A stretch of 64,000 nucleotides of DNA, from contig NW_027554292.1 of the NCBI RefSeq assembly GCF_964340395.1, positions 159,001-223,000 of the forward strand. The letters are read 5' to 3'. The notes beneath the pieces were generated by a model, which was not told the origin of the DNA, did no database searches, and saw nothing but the letters and a program-made list of their open reading frames with translations. Below, piece after piece: positions 13,051 to 27,025 of the stretch; the first letter of the stretch is position 1, and each line of letters opens with the position of its first letter. The stretch is from Glandiceps talaboti (Eukaryota > Hemichordata > Enteropneusta > Spengelidae). The translations under genes and the position numbers were made by a program.

Positions 13051-14041
13051 CGATCGGTTTGCGGTTTGGTTGGATTTTGACAGTATTGTTTATGTTTTAA
13101 CTAATTATGATCGGATTTGACTGGTTTAAAACCGGTATGGACAGGTTTTGACCTTTTTTGTCTTGTTTGCAATGGTTGTGGACCGGTTTGGACAGGTTGT
13201 GACCGGTTTGGAATGGTTTTGGACAGGTTTGGACAGGTTTTGGACCGGTTTTGATATGTTTGCACAGGTTTTGACCAGTTTTGATCAGTTTTGACCGATT
13301 TAAAACCAGTGTTGACTGATTTTGATAAGTTTTGACTTGTTTGCACTGGTTTTCGACCGGTTTGTACCGGTTTTGAAAGGTTTGGACAGGTTTTAACAAG
13401 TTTTGATCGGTTTTGAGGGGTTTTGAGTTGTTTGCACCTATTTTTGACCGTTTTGGACCGGTTTGACAGGTTTGCACAGGTTTTGACCAGTTTGCACTTG
13501 TTTTAAACCGGTTTGCGACAGGTTTTGACCAGTTTTGATCAGTTTTGACCGGTTTTAAACCTGTGTTGACTGGTTTTGATCAGTTTTGACTTGTTTGCAC
13601 TGGTTTTCGACCGGTTTGTACCGGTTTTGAAAGGTTTGGACAGGTTTTGACAAGTTTTGATCGGTTTTGAGGGGTTTTGAGTTGTTTGCACCTATTTTTG
13701 ACCGTTTTGGACCGGTTTGACAGGTTTGCACAGGTTTTGACCAGTTTGCACTTGTTTTAAACCGGTTTGCGACAGGTTTTGACCAGTTTTGATCTGTTTT
13801 CACCTGTTTATAACCAATTTGGATGGTTTTGACCGATATTGACTCATTTTCACCAGTTTTGGTCCGCCTTGGATAGGTTTTCGACCGGTTTGGACCGTTT
13901 GGACAGGTTTGCACATGTTTTGACTCATTTAAACCTGTACAGAACAGGTTTGGACAGGTGTCCACCGGTTTGGACCGTTTGGACAGGTTTGCACAGGTTT
14001 TGACTCATTTAAACCTGTACAGAACAGGTTTGGACAGGTGT
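13051..14041. repeat. HOR 9 (991 bp, class S)
   Basis: Opens the first S-L-M-IV-III cycle. The anchor is followed by GGTTGGATTTTGAC. Internally it jumps from TTTGCGACAGG to the GATCTGTTTTCACCTG tail. Confidence 0.85.
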
Positions 14042-16090
14042 CGATCGGTTTGCGGTTTGGTCGGGTTTTGACAGTATTATTTATGTTTTAACTAATTATG
14101 ATCGGATTTGACTGGTTTAAAACCGGTATGGACAGGTTTTGACCTTTTTTGTCTTGTTTGTAATGGTTGTGGACCGGTTTGGACAGGTTGTGACCGGTTT
14201 GGAATGGTTTTGGACAGGTTTGGACCGGTTTGGACAGGTTTTGGACTGGTTTTGATATGTTTGCACAGGTTTTGACCAGTTTTGATCAGTTTTGACCGAT
14301 TTAAAACCAGTGTTGACTGATTTTGATCAGTTTTGAATTGTTTGCACTGGTTTTCGACCGGTTTGGACCTGTTTTGAAAGGTTTGGACAGGTTTTGACAA
14401 GTTTTGATCGGTTTTGAGGGGTTTTGAGTTGTTTGCACCTATTTTTGACCGTTTTGGACCGGTTTGACAGGTTTGCACAGGTTTTGACCAGTTTGCACTT
14501 GTTTTAAACCGGTTTGCGACAGGTTTTGACCAGTTTTGATCAGTTTTGACCGGTTTTAAACCTGTGTTGACTGGTTTTGATCAGTTTTGACTTGTTTGCA
14601 CTGGTTTTGGACAAGTTTGGATGGGTTTTTGACCGGTTTGGACCGGTTTGGACAGGTTTGCACAGGTTTTGACCAGTTTTCACTTGTTTTAAACCGGTTT
14701 GCGACAGGTTTTGACCAGTTTTGATCAGTTTTGACCGGTTTTAAACCTGTGTTGACTGGTTTTGATCGGTTTTGACTTGTTTGCACCAGTTTTGGACTGG
14801 TTTCGATAGGTTTCGACAGGTTTGAACCGGTTTTGACAGGTTTTGACCAGTTTAGATCAGTTTTGACCGGTTTACAACCAGTGTTGACTGGTTTTGTTCA
14901 GTTTTGACTTGTTTGCACTGGTTTTGGACCGGTTTGGATAGGTTTTGGATCGGTTTGGACCGGTTTGGACAGGTTTGGACAGGTTTTGACGGGTTTTGAG
15001 TTGTTTGCACAGGTTTTGACCAGTTTTGATCAGTTTTGACCGGTTTAAAACCAGTGTTGATTGGTTTTGATCAGTTTTGACTTGTTTGCACTGGTTTTTG
15101 ACCGGTTTGGACCGGTGTTGAAAGGTTTGGACAGGTTTTGAACAGATTTAACTGGTTTTAAACCGGTTTGCGAAAGGTTTTGACCAGTTTTCACTGGTTT
15201 TAAACAGGTGTTGACTGGTTTTGATCAGTTTTGACTTGTTTTCACCAGTTTGGGAATGGTTTCGATAGGTTTCGACAGGTTTGAACCAGTTTTGACAGGT
15301 TTTGACCACTTTTGATCTGTTTTCAACTGTTTATAACCAATTTGGAAGGTTTTGACCGGTATTGACTCATTTTCACCAGTTTTGGTCCGCCTTGGATAGG
15401 TTTTCGACCGGTTTGCACTTGTTTTAAACCGGTTTGCGACAGGTTTTGACCAGTTTTGATCAGTTTTGACCGGTTTTAAACCTGTGTTGACTGGTTTTGA
15501 TCAGTTTTGACTTGTTTGCACTGGTTTTGGACAAGTTTGGATGGGTTTTTGACCGGTTTGGTCCGGTTTGGACAGGTTTGGACAGGTTTTGACGGGTTTT
15601 GAGTTGTTTGATTTTTGACCGGTTTGGACCGGTTTGACAGGTTTGCACAGGTTTTGACCAGTTTTCACTTGTGTTAAACCGGTTTGCGACAGGTTTTGAC
15701 CAGTTTTGATCAGTTTTGACCGGTTTTAAACCTGTGTTGACTGGTTTTGATCGGTTTTGACTTGTTTGCACCAGTTTTGGACTGGTTTCGATAGGTTTCG
15801 ACAGGTTTGAACCGGTTTTGACAGGTTTTGACCACTTTTGATCTGTTTTCACCTGTTTATAACCAATTTGGAAGGTTTTGACCGGTATTGACTCATTTTC
15901 ACCAGTTTTGGTCCGCCTTGGATAGGTTTTCGACCGGTTTGGACCGTTTGGACAGGTTTGCACATGTTTTGACTCATTTAAACCTGTACAGAACAGGTTT
16001 GGACAGGTGTCCACCGGTTTGGACCGTTTTTACAGGTTTGCACAGGTTTTGACTCATTTAAACCTGTACAGAACAGGTTTGGACAGGTGT
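14042..16090. repeat. HOR 10 (2,049 bp, class L)
   Basis: Diagnostic TTTGTAATGG near 14158, GTTTACAACCAG near 14870 and TTTTGTTCAG near 14893, all shared with HORs 18 and 21. An internal tail fragment is fused at about 15411 (TTCGACCGG to TTTGCACTTG), skipping an anchor. Confidence 0.87.
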
Positions 16091-17536
16091 CGATCGGTTT
16101 GCGGTTTGGTCGGGTTTTGACAGTATTGTTTATGTTTTAACTAATTATGATCGGATTTGACTGGTTTAAAACCGGTATGGACAGGTTTTGACCTTTTTTG
16201 TCTTGTTTGCAATGGTTGTGGACCGGTTTGGACAGGTTGTGACCGGTTTGGAATGGTTTTGGACAGGTTTGGACCGGTTTGGACAGGTTTTGGACCGGTT
16301 TTGATATGTTTGCACAGGTTTTGACCAGTTTTGAACAGTTTTGACCGATTTAAAACCAGTTTTGACTGATTTTGATCAGTTTTGAATTGTATGCACTGGT
16401 TTTCGACCGGTTTGGACCGGTTTTGAAAGGTTTGGACAGGTTTTGACAAGTTTTGATCGATTTTTACGGGTTTTGAGTTGTTTGCACCTATTTTTGACCG
16501 TTTTGGACCGGTTTGACAGGTTTGCACAGGTTTTGACCAGTTTTCACTTGTTTTAAACCGGTTTGCGACAGGTTTTGACCAGTTTTGATCAGTTTTGACC
16601 GGTTTTAAACCTGTGTTGACTGGTTTTGATCAGTTTTGACTTGTTTGCACTGGTTTTGGACCAGTTTGGATGGGTTTTTGACCGGTTTGGACCGGTTTGG
16701 ACAGGTTTGGACAGGTTTTGACGGGTTTTGAGTTGTTTGCACCTATTTTGGACATGTTTGGATGGGTTTTCGACCGGTTTAGACCGGTTTTGAAAGGTTT
16801 GCACTGGTTTTGAGAAGTTTTCATCGGTTTTGACGGGTTTTGAGTTGTTTGATTTTTGACCGGTTTGGACCGGTTTGACAGGTTTGCACAGGTTTTGACC
16901 AGTTTTCATTTGTTTTAAACCGGTTTGCGACAGGTTTTGACCAGTTTTGATCAGTTTTGACCGGTTTTAAACCTGTGTTGACTGGTTTTGATCGGTTTTG
17001 ACTTGTTTGCACCAGTTTTGGAATGGTTTCGATAGGTTTCGACAGGTTTGAACCGGTTTTGACAGGTTTTGACCAGTTTTGATCAGTTTTGACCGGTTTA
17101 AAACCAGTGTTGACTGGTTTTGATCAGTTTTGACTTGTTTGCACTGGTTTTTGACCGGTTTGGACCGGTTTGACAGGTTTGCACAGGTTTTGACCAGATT
17201 TAACTGGTTTTAAACCGGTTTGCGAAAGGTTTTGACCAGTTTTCACTGGTTTTAAACCGGTGTTGACTGGTTTTGATCGGTTTTGACTTGTTTGCACCAG
17301 TTTTGGACTGGTTTCGATAGATTTCGAAAGATTTGAACCAGTTTTGACAGATTTTGACCAGTTTTGATCTGTTTTCACCTGTTTATAACCAATTTGGAAG
17401 GTTTTGACCGGTATTGACTCATTTTCACCAGTTTTGGCCCGCCTTGCATAGGTTTTCGACCGGTTTGGACCGTTTGGACAGGTTTGCACAGGTTTTGACT
17501 CATTTAAACCTGTACAGAACAGGTTTGGACAGGTGT
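16091..17536. repeat. HOR 11 (1,446 bp, class M)
   Basis: Diagnostic GAATTGTATGCACTGG near 16384 and GATCGATTTTTACGGG near 16455, shared only with HOR 22. It ends with a single 80-bp palindrome unit and TTGGCCCGCC. Confidence 0.87.
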
Positions 17537-19201
17537 CGACAGGTTTGCGGTTTGGTCGGGTTTTGACAGTATTGTTTATGTTTTAACTAATTATGATCGG
17601 ATTTGACTGGTTTAAAACCGGTATGGACAGGTTTTGACCTTTTTTGTCTTGTTTGCAATGGTTGTGGACCGGTTTGGACAGGTTGTGACCGGTTTGGAAT
17701 GGTTTTGGACAGGTTTGGACCGGTTTGGACAGGTTTTGGACCGGTTTTGATATGTTTGCACAGGTTTTGACCAGTTTTGATCTGTTTTGACCTGTTTAAA
17801 ACCAGTGTTGACTGGTTTTGACTGGTTTTGACTCATTTACATCGGTTATGGACTGGTTCGGAAAGGTTTTGACTGGTTTGGAATTGTTTTGGACAGGTTT
17901 GCACAGGTTTTGATCGGTTTTGACTTGTTTGCATTGGTTTTGGACCGGATTTGACCAGTTTTGACTCAGTTTTAAATGGTTTAAAAATGGTTTTTGGATA
18001 GGTTTGGACAGGTTTTGACTGGTTTTGAATGGTCTTGGACAGGTTTTGACTTGTTTTGACCAGTTTTGACAGTTTTACGACCCATTTAGACCAGTTTTGA
18101 CAGGTTTGGACAGGTTTGGACCAGTTTTGACCAGTTTTCACTTGGTTTTCGACCGATTTGGACCGGTTTTGAAAGGTTTTGACAGGTTTTGACAAGTTTT
18201 GATGGGATTTGAGTTGTTTGCACCTATTTTTGACCGGTTTGGACCGGTTTGACAGGTTTGCACAGGTGTTGACCAGTTTTGATCAGTTTTGACCGGTTTT
18301 AAACCTGTGTTGACTGGTTTTGATCGGTTTTGACTTGTTTGCACCAGTTTTGGACTGGTTTCGATAGGTTTCGACAGGTTTGAACCGATTTTGACAGGTT
18401 TTGACTAGTTTTGATCAGTTTTGACCGGTTTTAAACCGGTATTGACTGGTTTTGATCAGTTTTGACTTGTTTGCACTGGTTTTGGACAGGTTTGGATAGG
18501 TTTTGGACCGGTTTGGACCGGTTTGGACCGGTTTTGACAGGTTTTGACAGGTTTTGACTGGTTTTGAGTTGTTTGCACCTATTTTGGACAGGTTTGGATA
18601 GGTTTAAACCGGTTTGCGACAGGTTTTGACAAGTTTTGATCGGTTTTGACGGGTTTTTAGTTGTTTGCACCTATTTTTGACCAGTTTGGACCGGTTTGAC
18701 AGGTTTGCACAGATTTTGACCAGTTTTGATCAGGTTTGACCGGTTTTAAACCGGTGTTGACTTGTTTTGATCGGTTTTGACTTGTTTGCACCTATTTTGG
18801 ACAGGTTTGACTAGTTTTGATCAGTTTTGACCGGTTTTAAACCGGTATTGACTGGTTTTGATCGGTTTTGACTTGTTTTCACCAGTTTGGGAATGGTTTC
18901 GATAGGTTTCGACAGGTTTGAACCAGTTTTGACAGGTTTTGACCGGTTTTGATCTGTTTTCACCTGTTTATAACCAATTTGGAAGGTTTTGACCGATATT
19001 GACTCATTTTCACCAGTTTTGGTCCGCCTTGGATAGGTTTTCGACCGGTTTGGACCGTTTGGACAGGTTTGCACATGTTTTGACTCATTTAAACCTGTAC
19101 AGAACAGGTTTGGACAGGTGTCCACCGGTTTGGACCGTTTGGACAGGTTTGCACAGGTTTTGACTCATTTAAACCTGTACAGAACAGGTTTGGACAGGTG
19201 T
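17537..19201. repeat. HOR 12 (1,665 bp, class IV)
   Basis: The anchor is altered to CGACAGGTTTGCGG. It holds the class IV module TTTACATCGGTTATGG near 17835 and TTTTACGACCC near 18070. Confidence 0.87.
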
Positions 19202-20927
19202 CGATCGGTTTGCGGTTTGGTCGGGTTTTGACAGTATTGTTTATGTTTTAACTAATTATGATCGGATTTGACTGGTTTAAAACCGGTATGGACAGGTTTT
19301 GACCTGTTTTGTCTTGTTTGCAATGGTTGTGGACAGGTTTACACAGGTTTTGACCAGTTTTCACTTGTTTTAAACCGGTTTGCGACAGGTTTTGACCAGT
19401 TTTGATCAGTTTTGACTTGTTTGCACTGGTTTTCGACCGGTTTGGATAGGTTTTGGACCGGTTTGGACCGGTTTTGACAGGTTTTGACAGGTTTTGACGG
19501 GTTTTGAGTTGTTTGCACAGGTTTTGACCAGTTTTGATCAGTTTTGACCGGTTTAAAACCAGTGTTGATTGGTTTTGATCAGTTTTGACTTGTTTGCACT
19601 GGTTTATAACCGGTTTGGACCGGTGTTGAAAGGTTTGGACAGGTTTTGACCAGATTTAACTGGTTTTAAACCGGTTTGCGAAAGGTTTTGACCAGTTTTC
19701 ACTGGTTTTAAACCGGTGTTGACTGGTTTTGATCAGTTTTGACTTGTTTTCACCAGTTTGGGAATGGTTTCGATAGGTTTCGACAGGTTTGAACCAGTTT
19801 TGACAGGTTTTGACCAGTTTTGACAGTTTTCCGACCCATTTAGACCAGTTTTGACAGGTTTGGACAGATTTGGACCAGTTTTGACCAGTTTTCACTTGGT
19901 TTTCGACCGATTTGGACCGGTTTTGAAAGGTTTTAACAGGTTTTGACAAGTTTTGATGGGATTTGAGTTGTTTGCACCTATTTTTGACCGGTTTGGACCG
20001 GTTTGACAGGTTTGCACAGGTGTTGACCAGTTTTGATCAGTTTTGACCGGTTTTAAACCTGTATTGACTGGTTTTGATCGGTTTTGACTTGTTTGCACCA
20101 GTTTTGGACTGGTTTCGATAGGTTTCGACAGGTTTGAACCGATTTTGACAGGTTTTGACTAGTTTTGATCAGTTTTGACCGGTTTTAAACCGGTATTGAC
20201 TGGTTTTGATCAGTTTTGACTTGTTTGCACTGGTTTTGGACAGGTTTGGATAGGTTTTGGACCGGTTTGGACCGGTTTTGACAGGTTTTGACTGGTTTTG
20301 AGTTGTTTGCACCTATTTTGGACAGGTTTGGATAGTTTTAAACCGGTTTGCGACAGGTTTTGACAAGTTTTGATCGGTTTTGACGGGTTTTGAGTTGTTT
20401 GCACCTATTTTTGACCAGTTTGGACCGGTTTGACAGGTTTGCACAGATTTTGACCAGTTTTGATCAGGTTTGACCGGTTTTAAACCGGTGTTTTGATCGG
20501 TTTTGACTTGTTTGCACCTATTTTGGACAGGTTTGACTAGTTTTGATCAGTTTTGACCGGTTTTAAACCGGTATTGACTGGTTTTTATCAGTTTTGACTT
20601 GTTTTCACCAGTTTGGGAATGGTTTCGATAGGTTTCGACAGGTTTGAACCAATTTTGACAGGTTTTGACCAGTTTTGATCTGTTTTCACCTGTTTATAAC
20701 CAATTTGGAAGGTTTTGACCGATATTGACTCATTTTCACCAGTTTTGGTCCGCCTTGGATAGGTTTTCGACCGGTTTGGACCGTTTGGACAGGTTTGCAC
20801 ATGTTTTGACTCATTTAAACCTGTACAGAACAGGTTTGGACAGGTGTCCACCGGTTTGGACCGTTTGGACAGGTTTGCACAGGTTTTGACTCATTTAAAC
20901 CTGTACAGAACAGGTTTGGACAGGTGT
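19202..20927. repeat. HOR 13 (1,726 bp, class III)
   Basis: After the anchor it reads GACCTGTTTTGTC instead of GACCTTTTTTGTC and moves straight to GGACAGGTTTACACAGG. Twin of HOR 14. Confidence 0.88.
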
Positions 20928-22653
20928 CGATCGGTTTGCGGTTTGGTCGGGTTTTGACAGTATTGTTTATGTTTTAACTAATTATGATCGGATTTGACTG
21001 GTTTAAAACCGGTATGGACAGGTTTTGACCTGTTTTGTCTTGTTTGCAATGGTTGTGGACAGGTTTACACAGGTTTTGACCAGTTTTCACTTGTTTTAAA
21101 CCGGTTTGCGACAGGTTTTGACCAGTTTTGATCAGTTTTGACTTGTTTGCACTGGTTTTCGACCGGTTTGGATAGGTTTTGGACCGGTTTGGACCGGTTT
21201 TGACAGGTTTTGACAGGTTTTGACGGGTTTTGAGTTGTTTGCACAGGTTTTGACCAGTTTTGATCAGTTTTGACCGGTTTAAAACCAGTGTTGATTGGTT
21301 TTGATCAGTTTTGACTTGTTTGCACTGGTTTATAACCGGTTTGGACCGGTGTTGAAAGGTTTGGACAGGTTTTGACCAGATTTAACTGGTTTTAAACCGG
21401 TTTGCGAAAGGTTTTGACCAGTTTTCACTGGTTTTAAACCGGTGTTGACTGGTTTTGATCAGTTTTGACTTGTTTTCACCAGTTTGGGAATGGTTTCGAT
21501 AGGTTTCGACAGGTTTGAACCAGTTTTGACAGGTTTTGACCAGTTTTGACAGTTTTCCGACCCATTTAGACCAGTTTTGACAGGTTTGGACAGATTTGGA
21601 CCAGTTTTGACCAGTTTTCACTTGGTTTTCGACCGATTTGGACCGGTTTTGAAAGGTTTTAACAGGTTTTGACAAGTTTTGATGGGATTTGAGTTGTTTG
21701 CACCTATTTTTGACCGGTTTGGACCGGTTTGACAGGTTTGCACAGGTGTTGACCAGTTTTGATCAGTTTTGACCGGTTTTAAACCTGTATTGACTGGTTT
21801 TGATCGGTTTTGACTTGTTTGCACCAGTTTTGGACTGGTTTCGATAGGTTTCGACAGGTTTGAACCGATTTTGACAGGTTTTGACTAGTTTTGATCAGTT
21901 TTGACCGGTTTTAAACCGGTATTGACTGGTTTTGATCAGTTTTGACTTGTTTGCACTGGTTTTGGACAGGTTTGGATAGGATTTGGACCGGTTTGGACCG
22001 GTTTTGACAGGTTTTGACTGGTTTTGAGTTGTTTGCACCTATTTTGGACAGGTTTGGATAGTTTTAAACCGGTTTGCGACAGGTTTTGACAAGTTTTGAT
22101 CGGTTTTGACGGGTTTTGAGTTGTTTGCACCTATTTTTGACCAGTTTGGACCGGTTTGACAGGTTTGCACAGATTTTGACCAGTTTTGATCAGGTTTGAC
22201 CGGTTTTAAACCGGTGTTTTGATCGGTTTTGACTTGTTTGCACCTATTTTGGACAGGTTTGACTAGTTTTGATCAGTTTTGACCGGTTTTAAACCGGTAT
22301 TGACTGGTTTTTATCAGTTTTGACTTGTTTTCACCAGTTTGGGAATGGTTTCGATAGGTTTCGACAGGTTTGAACCAATTTTGACAGGTTTTGACCAGTT
22401 TTGATCTGTTTTCACCTGTTTATAACCAATTTGGAAGGTTTTGACCGATATTGACTCATTTTCACCAGTTTTGGTCCGCCTTGGATAGGTTTTCGACCGG
22501 TTTGGACCGTTTGGACAGGTTTGCACATGTTTTGACTCATTTAAACCTGTACAGAACAGGTTTGGACAGGTGTCCACCGGTTTGGACCGTTTGGACAGGT
22601 TTGCACAGGTTTTGACTCATTTAAACCTGTACAGAACAGGTTTGGACAGGTGT
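20928..22653. repeat. HOR 14 (1,726 bp, class III)
   Basis: Tandem copy of HOR 13, distinguished by ATAGGATTTGG at about 21977. Confidence 0.88.
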
Positions 22654-24278
22654 CGATCGGTTTGCGGTTTGGTCGGGTTTTGACAGTATTGTTTATGTTT
22701 TAACTAATTATGATCGGATTTGACTGGTTTAAAACCGGTATGGACAGGTTTTGACCTTTTTTGTCTTGTTTGCAATGGTTGTGGACCGGTTTGGACAGGT
22801 TGTGACCGGTTTGGAATGGTTTTGGACAGGTTTGGACCGGTTTGGACAGGTTTTGGACCGGTTTTGATCTGTTTTGACCTGTTTAAAACCAGTGTTGACT
22901 GGTTTTGACTGGTTTTGACTCATTTACATCGGTTATGGACTGGTTCGGAAAGGTTTTGACTGGTTTGGAATTGTTTTGGACAGGTTTGCACAGGTTTTGA
23001 TCGGTTTTGACTTGTTTGCATTGGTTTTGGACCGGATTTGACCAGTTTTGACTCAGTTTTAACTGGTTTAAAAATGGTTTTTGGATAGGTTTGGACAGGT
23101 TTTGACTGGTTTTCAATGGTCTTGGACAGGTTTTGACTTGTTTTGACCAGTTTTGACAGTTTTACGACCCATTTAGACCAGTTTTGACAGGTTTTGACAG
23201 GTTTGGACCAGTTTTGACCAGTTTTCACTTGGTTTTCGACCGATTTGTACCGGTTTTGAAAGGTTTTGACAGGTTTTGACAAGTTTTGATGGGATTTGAG
23301 TTGTTTGCACCTATTTTTGACCGGTTTGGACCGGTTTGACAGGTTTGCACAGGTGTTGACCAGTTTTGATCAGTTTTGACCGGTTTTAAACCTGTGTTGA
23401 CTGGTTTTGATCGGTTTTGACTTGTTTGCACCAGTTTTGGACTGGTTTCGATAGGTTTCGACAGGTTTGAACCGATTTTGACAGGTTTTGACTAGTTTTG
23501 ATCAGTTTTGACCGGTTTTAAACCGGTATTGACTGGTTTTGATCAGTTTTGACTTGTTTGCACTGGTTTTGGACAGGTTTGGATAGGTTTTGGACCGGTT
23601 TGGACCGGTTTGGACCGGTTTTGACAGGTTTTGACAGGTTTTGACTGGTTTTGAGTTGTTTGCACCTATTTTGGACAGGTTTGGATAGGTTTAAACCGGT
23701 TTGCGACAGGTTTTGACAAGTTTTGATCGGTTTTGACGGGTTTTGAGTTGTTTGCACCTATTTTTGACCAGTTTGACAGGTTTGCACAGATTTTGACCAG
23801 TTTTGATCAGGTTTGACCGGTTTTAAACCGGTGTTGACTTGTTTTGATCGGTTTTGACTTGTTTGCACCTATTTTGGACAGGTTTGACTAGTTTTGATCA
23901 GTTTTGACCGGTTTTAAACCGGTATTGACTGGTTTTGATCGGTTTTGACTTGTTTTCACCAGTTTGGGAATGGTTTCGATAGGTTTCGACAGGTTTGAAC
24001 CAGTTTTGACAGGTTTTGACCAGTTTTGATCTGTTTTCACCTGTTTATAACCAATTTGGAAGGTTTTGACCGATATTGACTCATTTTCACCAGTTTTGGT
24101 CCGCCTTGGATAGGTTTTCGACCGGTTTGGACCGTTTGGACAGGTTTGCACATGTTTTGACTCATTTAAACCTGTACAGAACAGGTTTGGACAGGTGTCC
24201 ACCGGTTTGGACCGTTTGGACAGGTTTGCACAGGTTTTGACTCATTTAAACCTGTACAGAACAGGTTTGGACAGGTGT
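22654..24278. repeat. HOR 15 (1,625 bp, class IV)
   Basis: Second copy of the TTTACATCGGTTATGG module (near 22922), with GATTTGTACCGG near 23242. Lies 5,117 bases downstream of its relative HOR 12. Confidence 0.87.
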
Positions 24279-26024
24279 CGATCGGTTTGCGGTTTGGTCG
24301 GGTTTTGACAGTATTGTTTATGTTTTAACTAATTATGATCGGATTTGACTGGTTTAAAACCGGTATGGACAGGTTTTGACCTGTTTTGTCTTGTTTGCAA
24401 TGGTTGTGGACAGGTTTACACAGGTTTTGACCAGTTTTCACTTGTTTTAAACCGGTTTGCGACAGGTTTTGACCAGTTTTGATCAGTTTTGACTTGTTTG
24501 CACTGGTTTTCGACCGGTTTGGATAGGTTTTGGACCGGTTTGGACCGGTTTTGACAGGTTTGGACAGGTTTTGACGGGTTTTGAGTTGTTTGCACAGGTT
24601 TTGACCAGTTTTGATCAGTTTTGACCGGTTTAAAACCAGTGTTGATTGGTTTTGATCAGTTTTGACTTGTTTGCACTGGTTTATGACCGGTTTGGACCGG
24701 TGTTGAAAGGTTTGGACAGGTTTTGACCAGATTTAACTGGTTTTAAACCGGTTTGCGAAAGGTTTTGACCAGTTTTCACTGGTTTTAAACCGGTGTTGAC
24801 TGGTTTTGATCAGTTTTGACTTGTTTTCACCAGTTTGGGAATGGTTTCGATAGGTTTCGACAGGTTTGAACCAGTTTTGACAGGTTTTGACCAGTTTTGA
24901 CAGTTTTCCGACCCATTTAGACCAGTTTTGACAGGTTTGGACAGATTTGGACCAGTTTTGACCAGTTTTCACTTGGTTTTCGACCGATTTGGACCGGTTT
25001 TGAAAGGTTTTAACAGGTTTTGACAAGTTTTGATGGGATTTGAGTTGTTTGCACCTATTTTTGACCGGTTTGGACCGGTTTGACAGGTTTGCACAGGTGT
25101 TGACCAGTTTTGATCAGTTTTGACCGGTTTTAAACCTGTGTTGACTGGTTTTGATCGGTTTTGACTTGTTTGCACCAGTTTTGGACTGGTTTCGATAGGT
25201 TTCGACAGGTTTGAACCGATTTTGACAGGTTTTGACTAGTTTTGATCAGTTTTGACCGGTTTTAAACCGGTATTGACTGGTTTTGATCAGTTTTGACTTG
25301 TTTGCACTGGTTTTGGACAGGTTTGGATAGGTTTTGGACCGGTTTGGACCGGTTTGGACCGGTTTTGACAGGTTTTGACAGGTTTTGACTGGTTTTGAGT
25401 TGTTTGCACCTATTTTGGACAGGTTTGGATAGTTTTAAACCGGTTTGCGACAGGTTTTGACAAGTTTTGATCGGTTTTGACGGGTTTTGAGTTGTTTGCA
25501 CCTATTTTTGACCAGTTTGGACCGGTTTGACAGGTTTGCACAGATTTTGACCAGTTTTGATCAGGTTTGACCGGTTTTAAACCGGTGTTTTGATCGGTTT
25601 TGACTTGTTTGCACCTATTTTGGACAGGTTTGACTAGTTTTGATCAGTTTTGACCGGTTTTAAACCGGTATTGACTGGTTTTTATCAGTTTTGACTTGTT
25701 TTCACCAGTTTGGGAATGGTTTCGATAGGTTTCGACAGGTTTGAACCAATTTTGACAGGTTTTGACCAGTTTTGATCTGTTTTCACCTGTTTATAACCAA
25801 TTTGGAAGGTTTTGACCGATATTGACTCATTTTCAACAGTTTTGGTCCGCCTTGGATAGGTTTTCGACCGGTTTGGACCGTTTGGACAGGTTTGCACATG
25901 TTTTGACTCATTTAAACCTGTACAGAACAGGTTTGGACAGGTGTCCACCGGTTTGGACCGTTTGGACAGGTTTGCACAGGTTTTGACTCATTTAAACCTG
26001 TACAGAACAGGTTTGGACAGGTGT
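24279..26024. repeat. HOR 16 (1,746 bp, class III)
   Basis: Like HORs 13 and 14 but with TTTATGACCGG near 24681, a variant it shares with HOR 19. Ends with TTTTCAACAG near 25831. Confidence 0.87.
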
Positions 26025-27025
26025 CGATCGGTTTGCGGTTTGGTCGGGTTTTGACAGTATTGTTTATGTTTTAACTAATTATGATCGGATTTGACTGGTT
26101 TAAAACCGGTATGGACAGGTTTTGACCTTTTTTGTCTTGTTTGCAATGGTTGTGGACCGGTTTGGACAGGTTGTGACCGGTTTGGAATGGTTTTGGACAG
26201 GTTTGGACCGGTTTGGACAGGTTTTGGACCGGTTTTGATATGTTTGCACAGGTTTTGACCAGTTTTGATCAGTTTTGACCGATTTAAAACCAGTGTTGAC
26301 TGATTTTGATCAGTTTTGACTTGTTTGCACTGGTTTTCGACCGGTTTGGACCGGTTTTGAAAGGTTTGGACAGGTTTTGACAAGTTTTGATCGGTTTTGA
26401 GGGGTTTTGAGTTGTTTGCACCTATTTTTGACCGTTTTGGACCGGTTTGACAGGTTTGCACAGGTTTTGACCAGTTTGCACTTGTTTTAAACCGGTTTGC
26501 GACAGGTTTTGACCAGTTTTGATCAGTTTTGACCGGTTTTAAACCTGTGTTGACTGGTTTTGATCAGTTTTGACTTGTTTGCACTGGTTTTCGACCGGTT
26601 TGTACCGGTTTTGAAAGGTTTGGACAGGTTTTGACAAGTTTTGATCGGTTTTGAGGGGTTTTGAGTTGTTTGCACCTATTTTTGACCGTTTTGGACCGGT
26701 TTGACAGGTTTGCACAGGTTTTGACCAGTTTGCACTTGTTTTAAACCGGTTTGCGACAGGTTTTGACCAGCTTTGATCTGTTTTCACCTGTTTATAACCA
26801 ATTTGGAAGGTTTTGACCGATATTGACTCATTTTCACCAGTTTTGGTCCGCCTTGGATAGGTTTTCGACCGGTTTGGACCGTTTGGACAGGTTTGCACAT
26901 GTTTTGACTCATTTAAACCTGTACAGAACAGGTTTGGACAGGTGTCCACCGGTTTGGACCGTTTGGACAGGTTTGCACAGGTTTTGACTCATTTAAACCT
27001 GTACAGAACAGGTTTGGACAGGTGT
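26025..27025. repeat. HOR 17 (1,001 bp, class S)
   Basis: Opens the second cycle; private GACCAGCTTTGATC near 26766. Ten bases longer than HOR 9 and equal in length to HOR 20. Confidence 0.87.

Larger units (their letters stand above)
19202..22653. repeat. 1,726-bp twin duplication (HOR 13 and HOR 14)
   Basis: Two adjacent HOR units have identical length (1,726 bp) and shared private variants: TTTATAACCGG at 19603 and 21329, CTGTATTGACTGG near 20060 and 21786, and GGACAGATTTGGACC in both. One visible difference is A at 21981. This is one complete HOR copied in tandem. Confidence 0.9.

Noticed and set aside
22720-22908. Plus-strand open frame of 62 codons
   Set aside because: It is the satellite again, read on the other strand; it lies within one HOR and is broken in sister copies.
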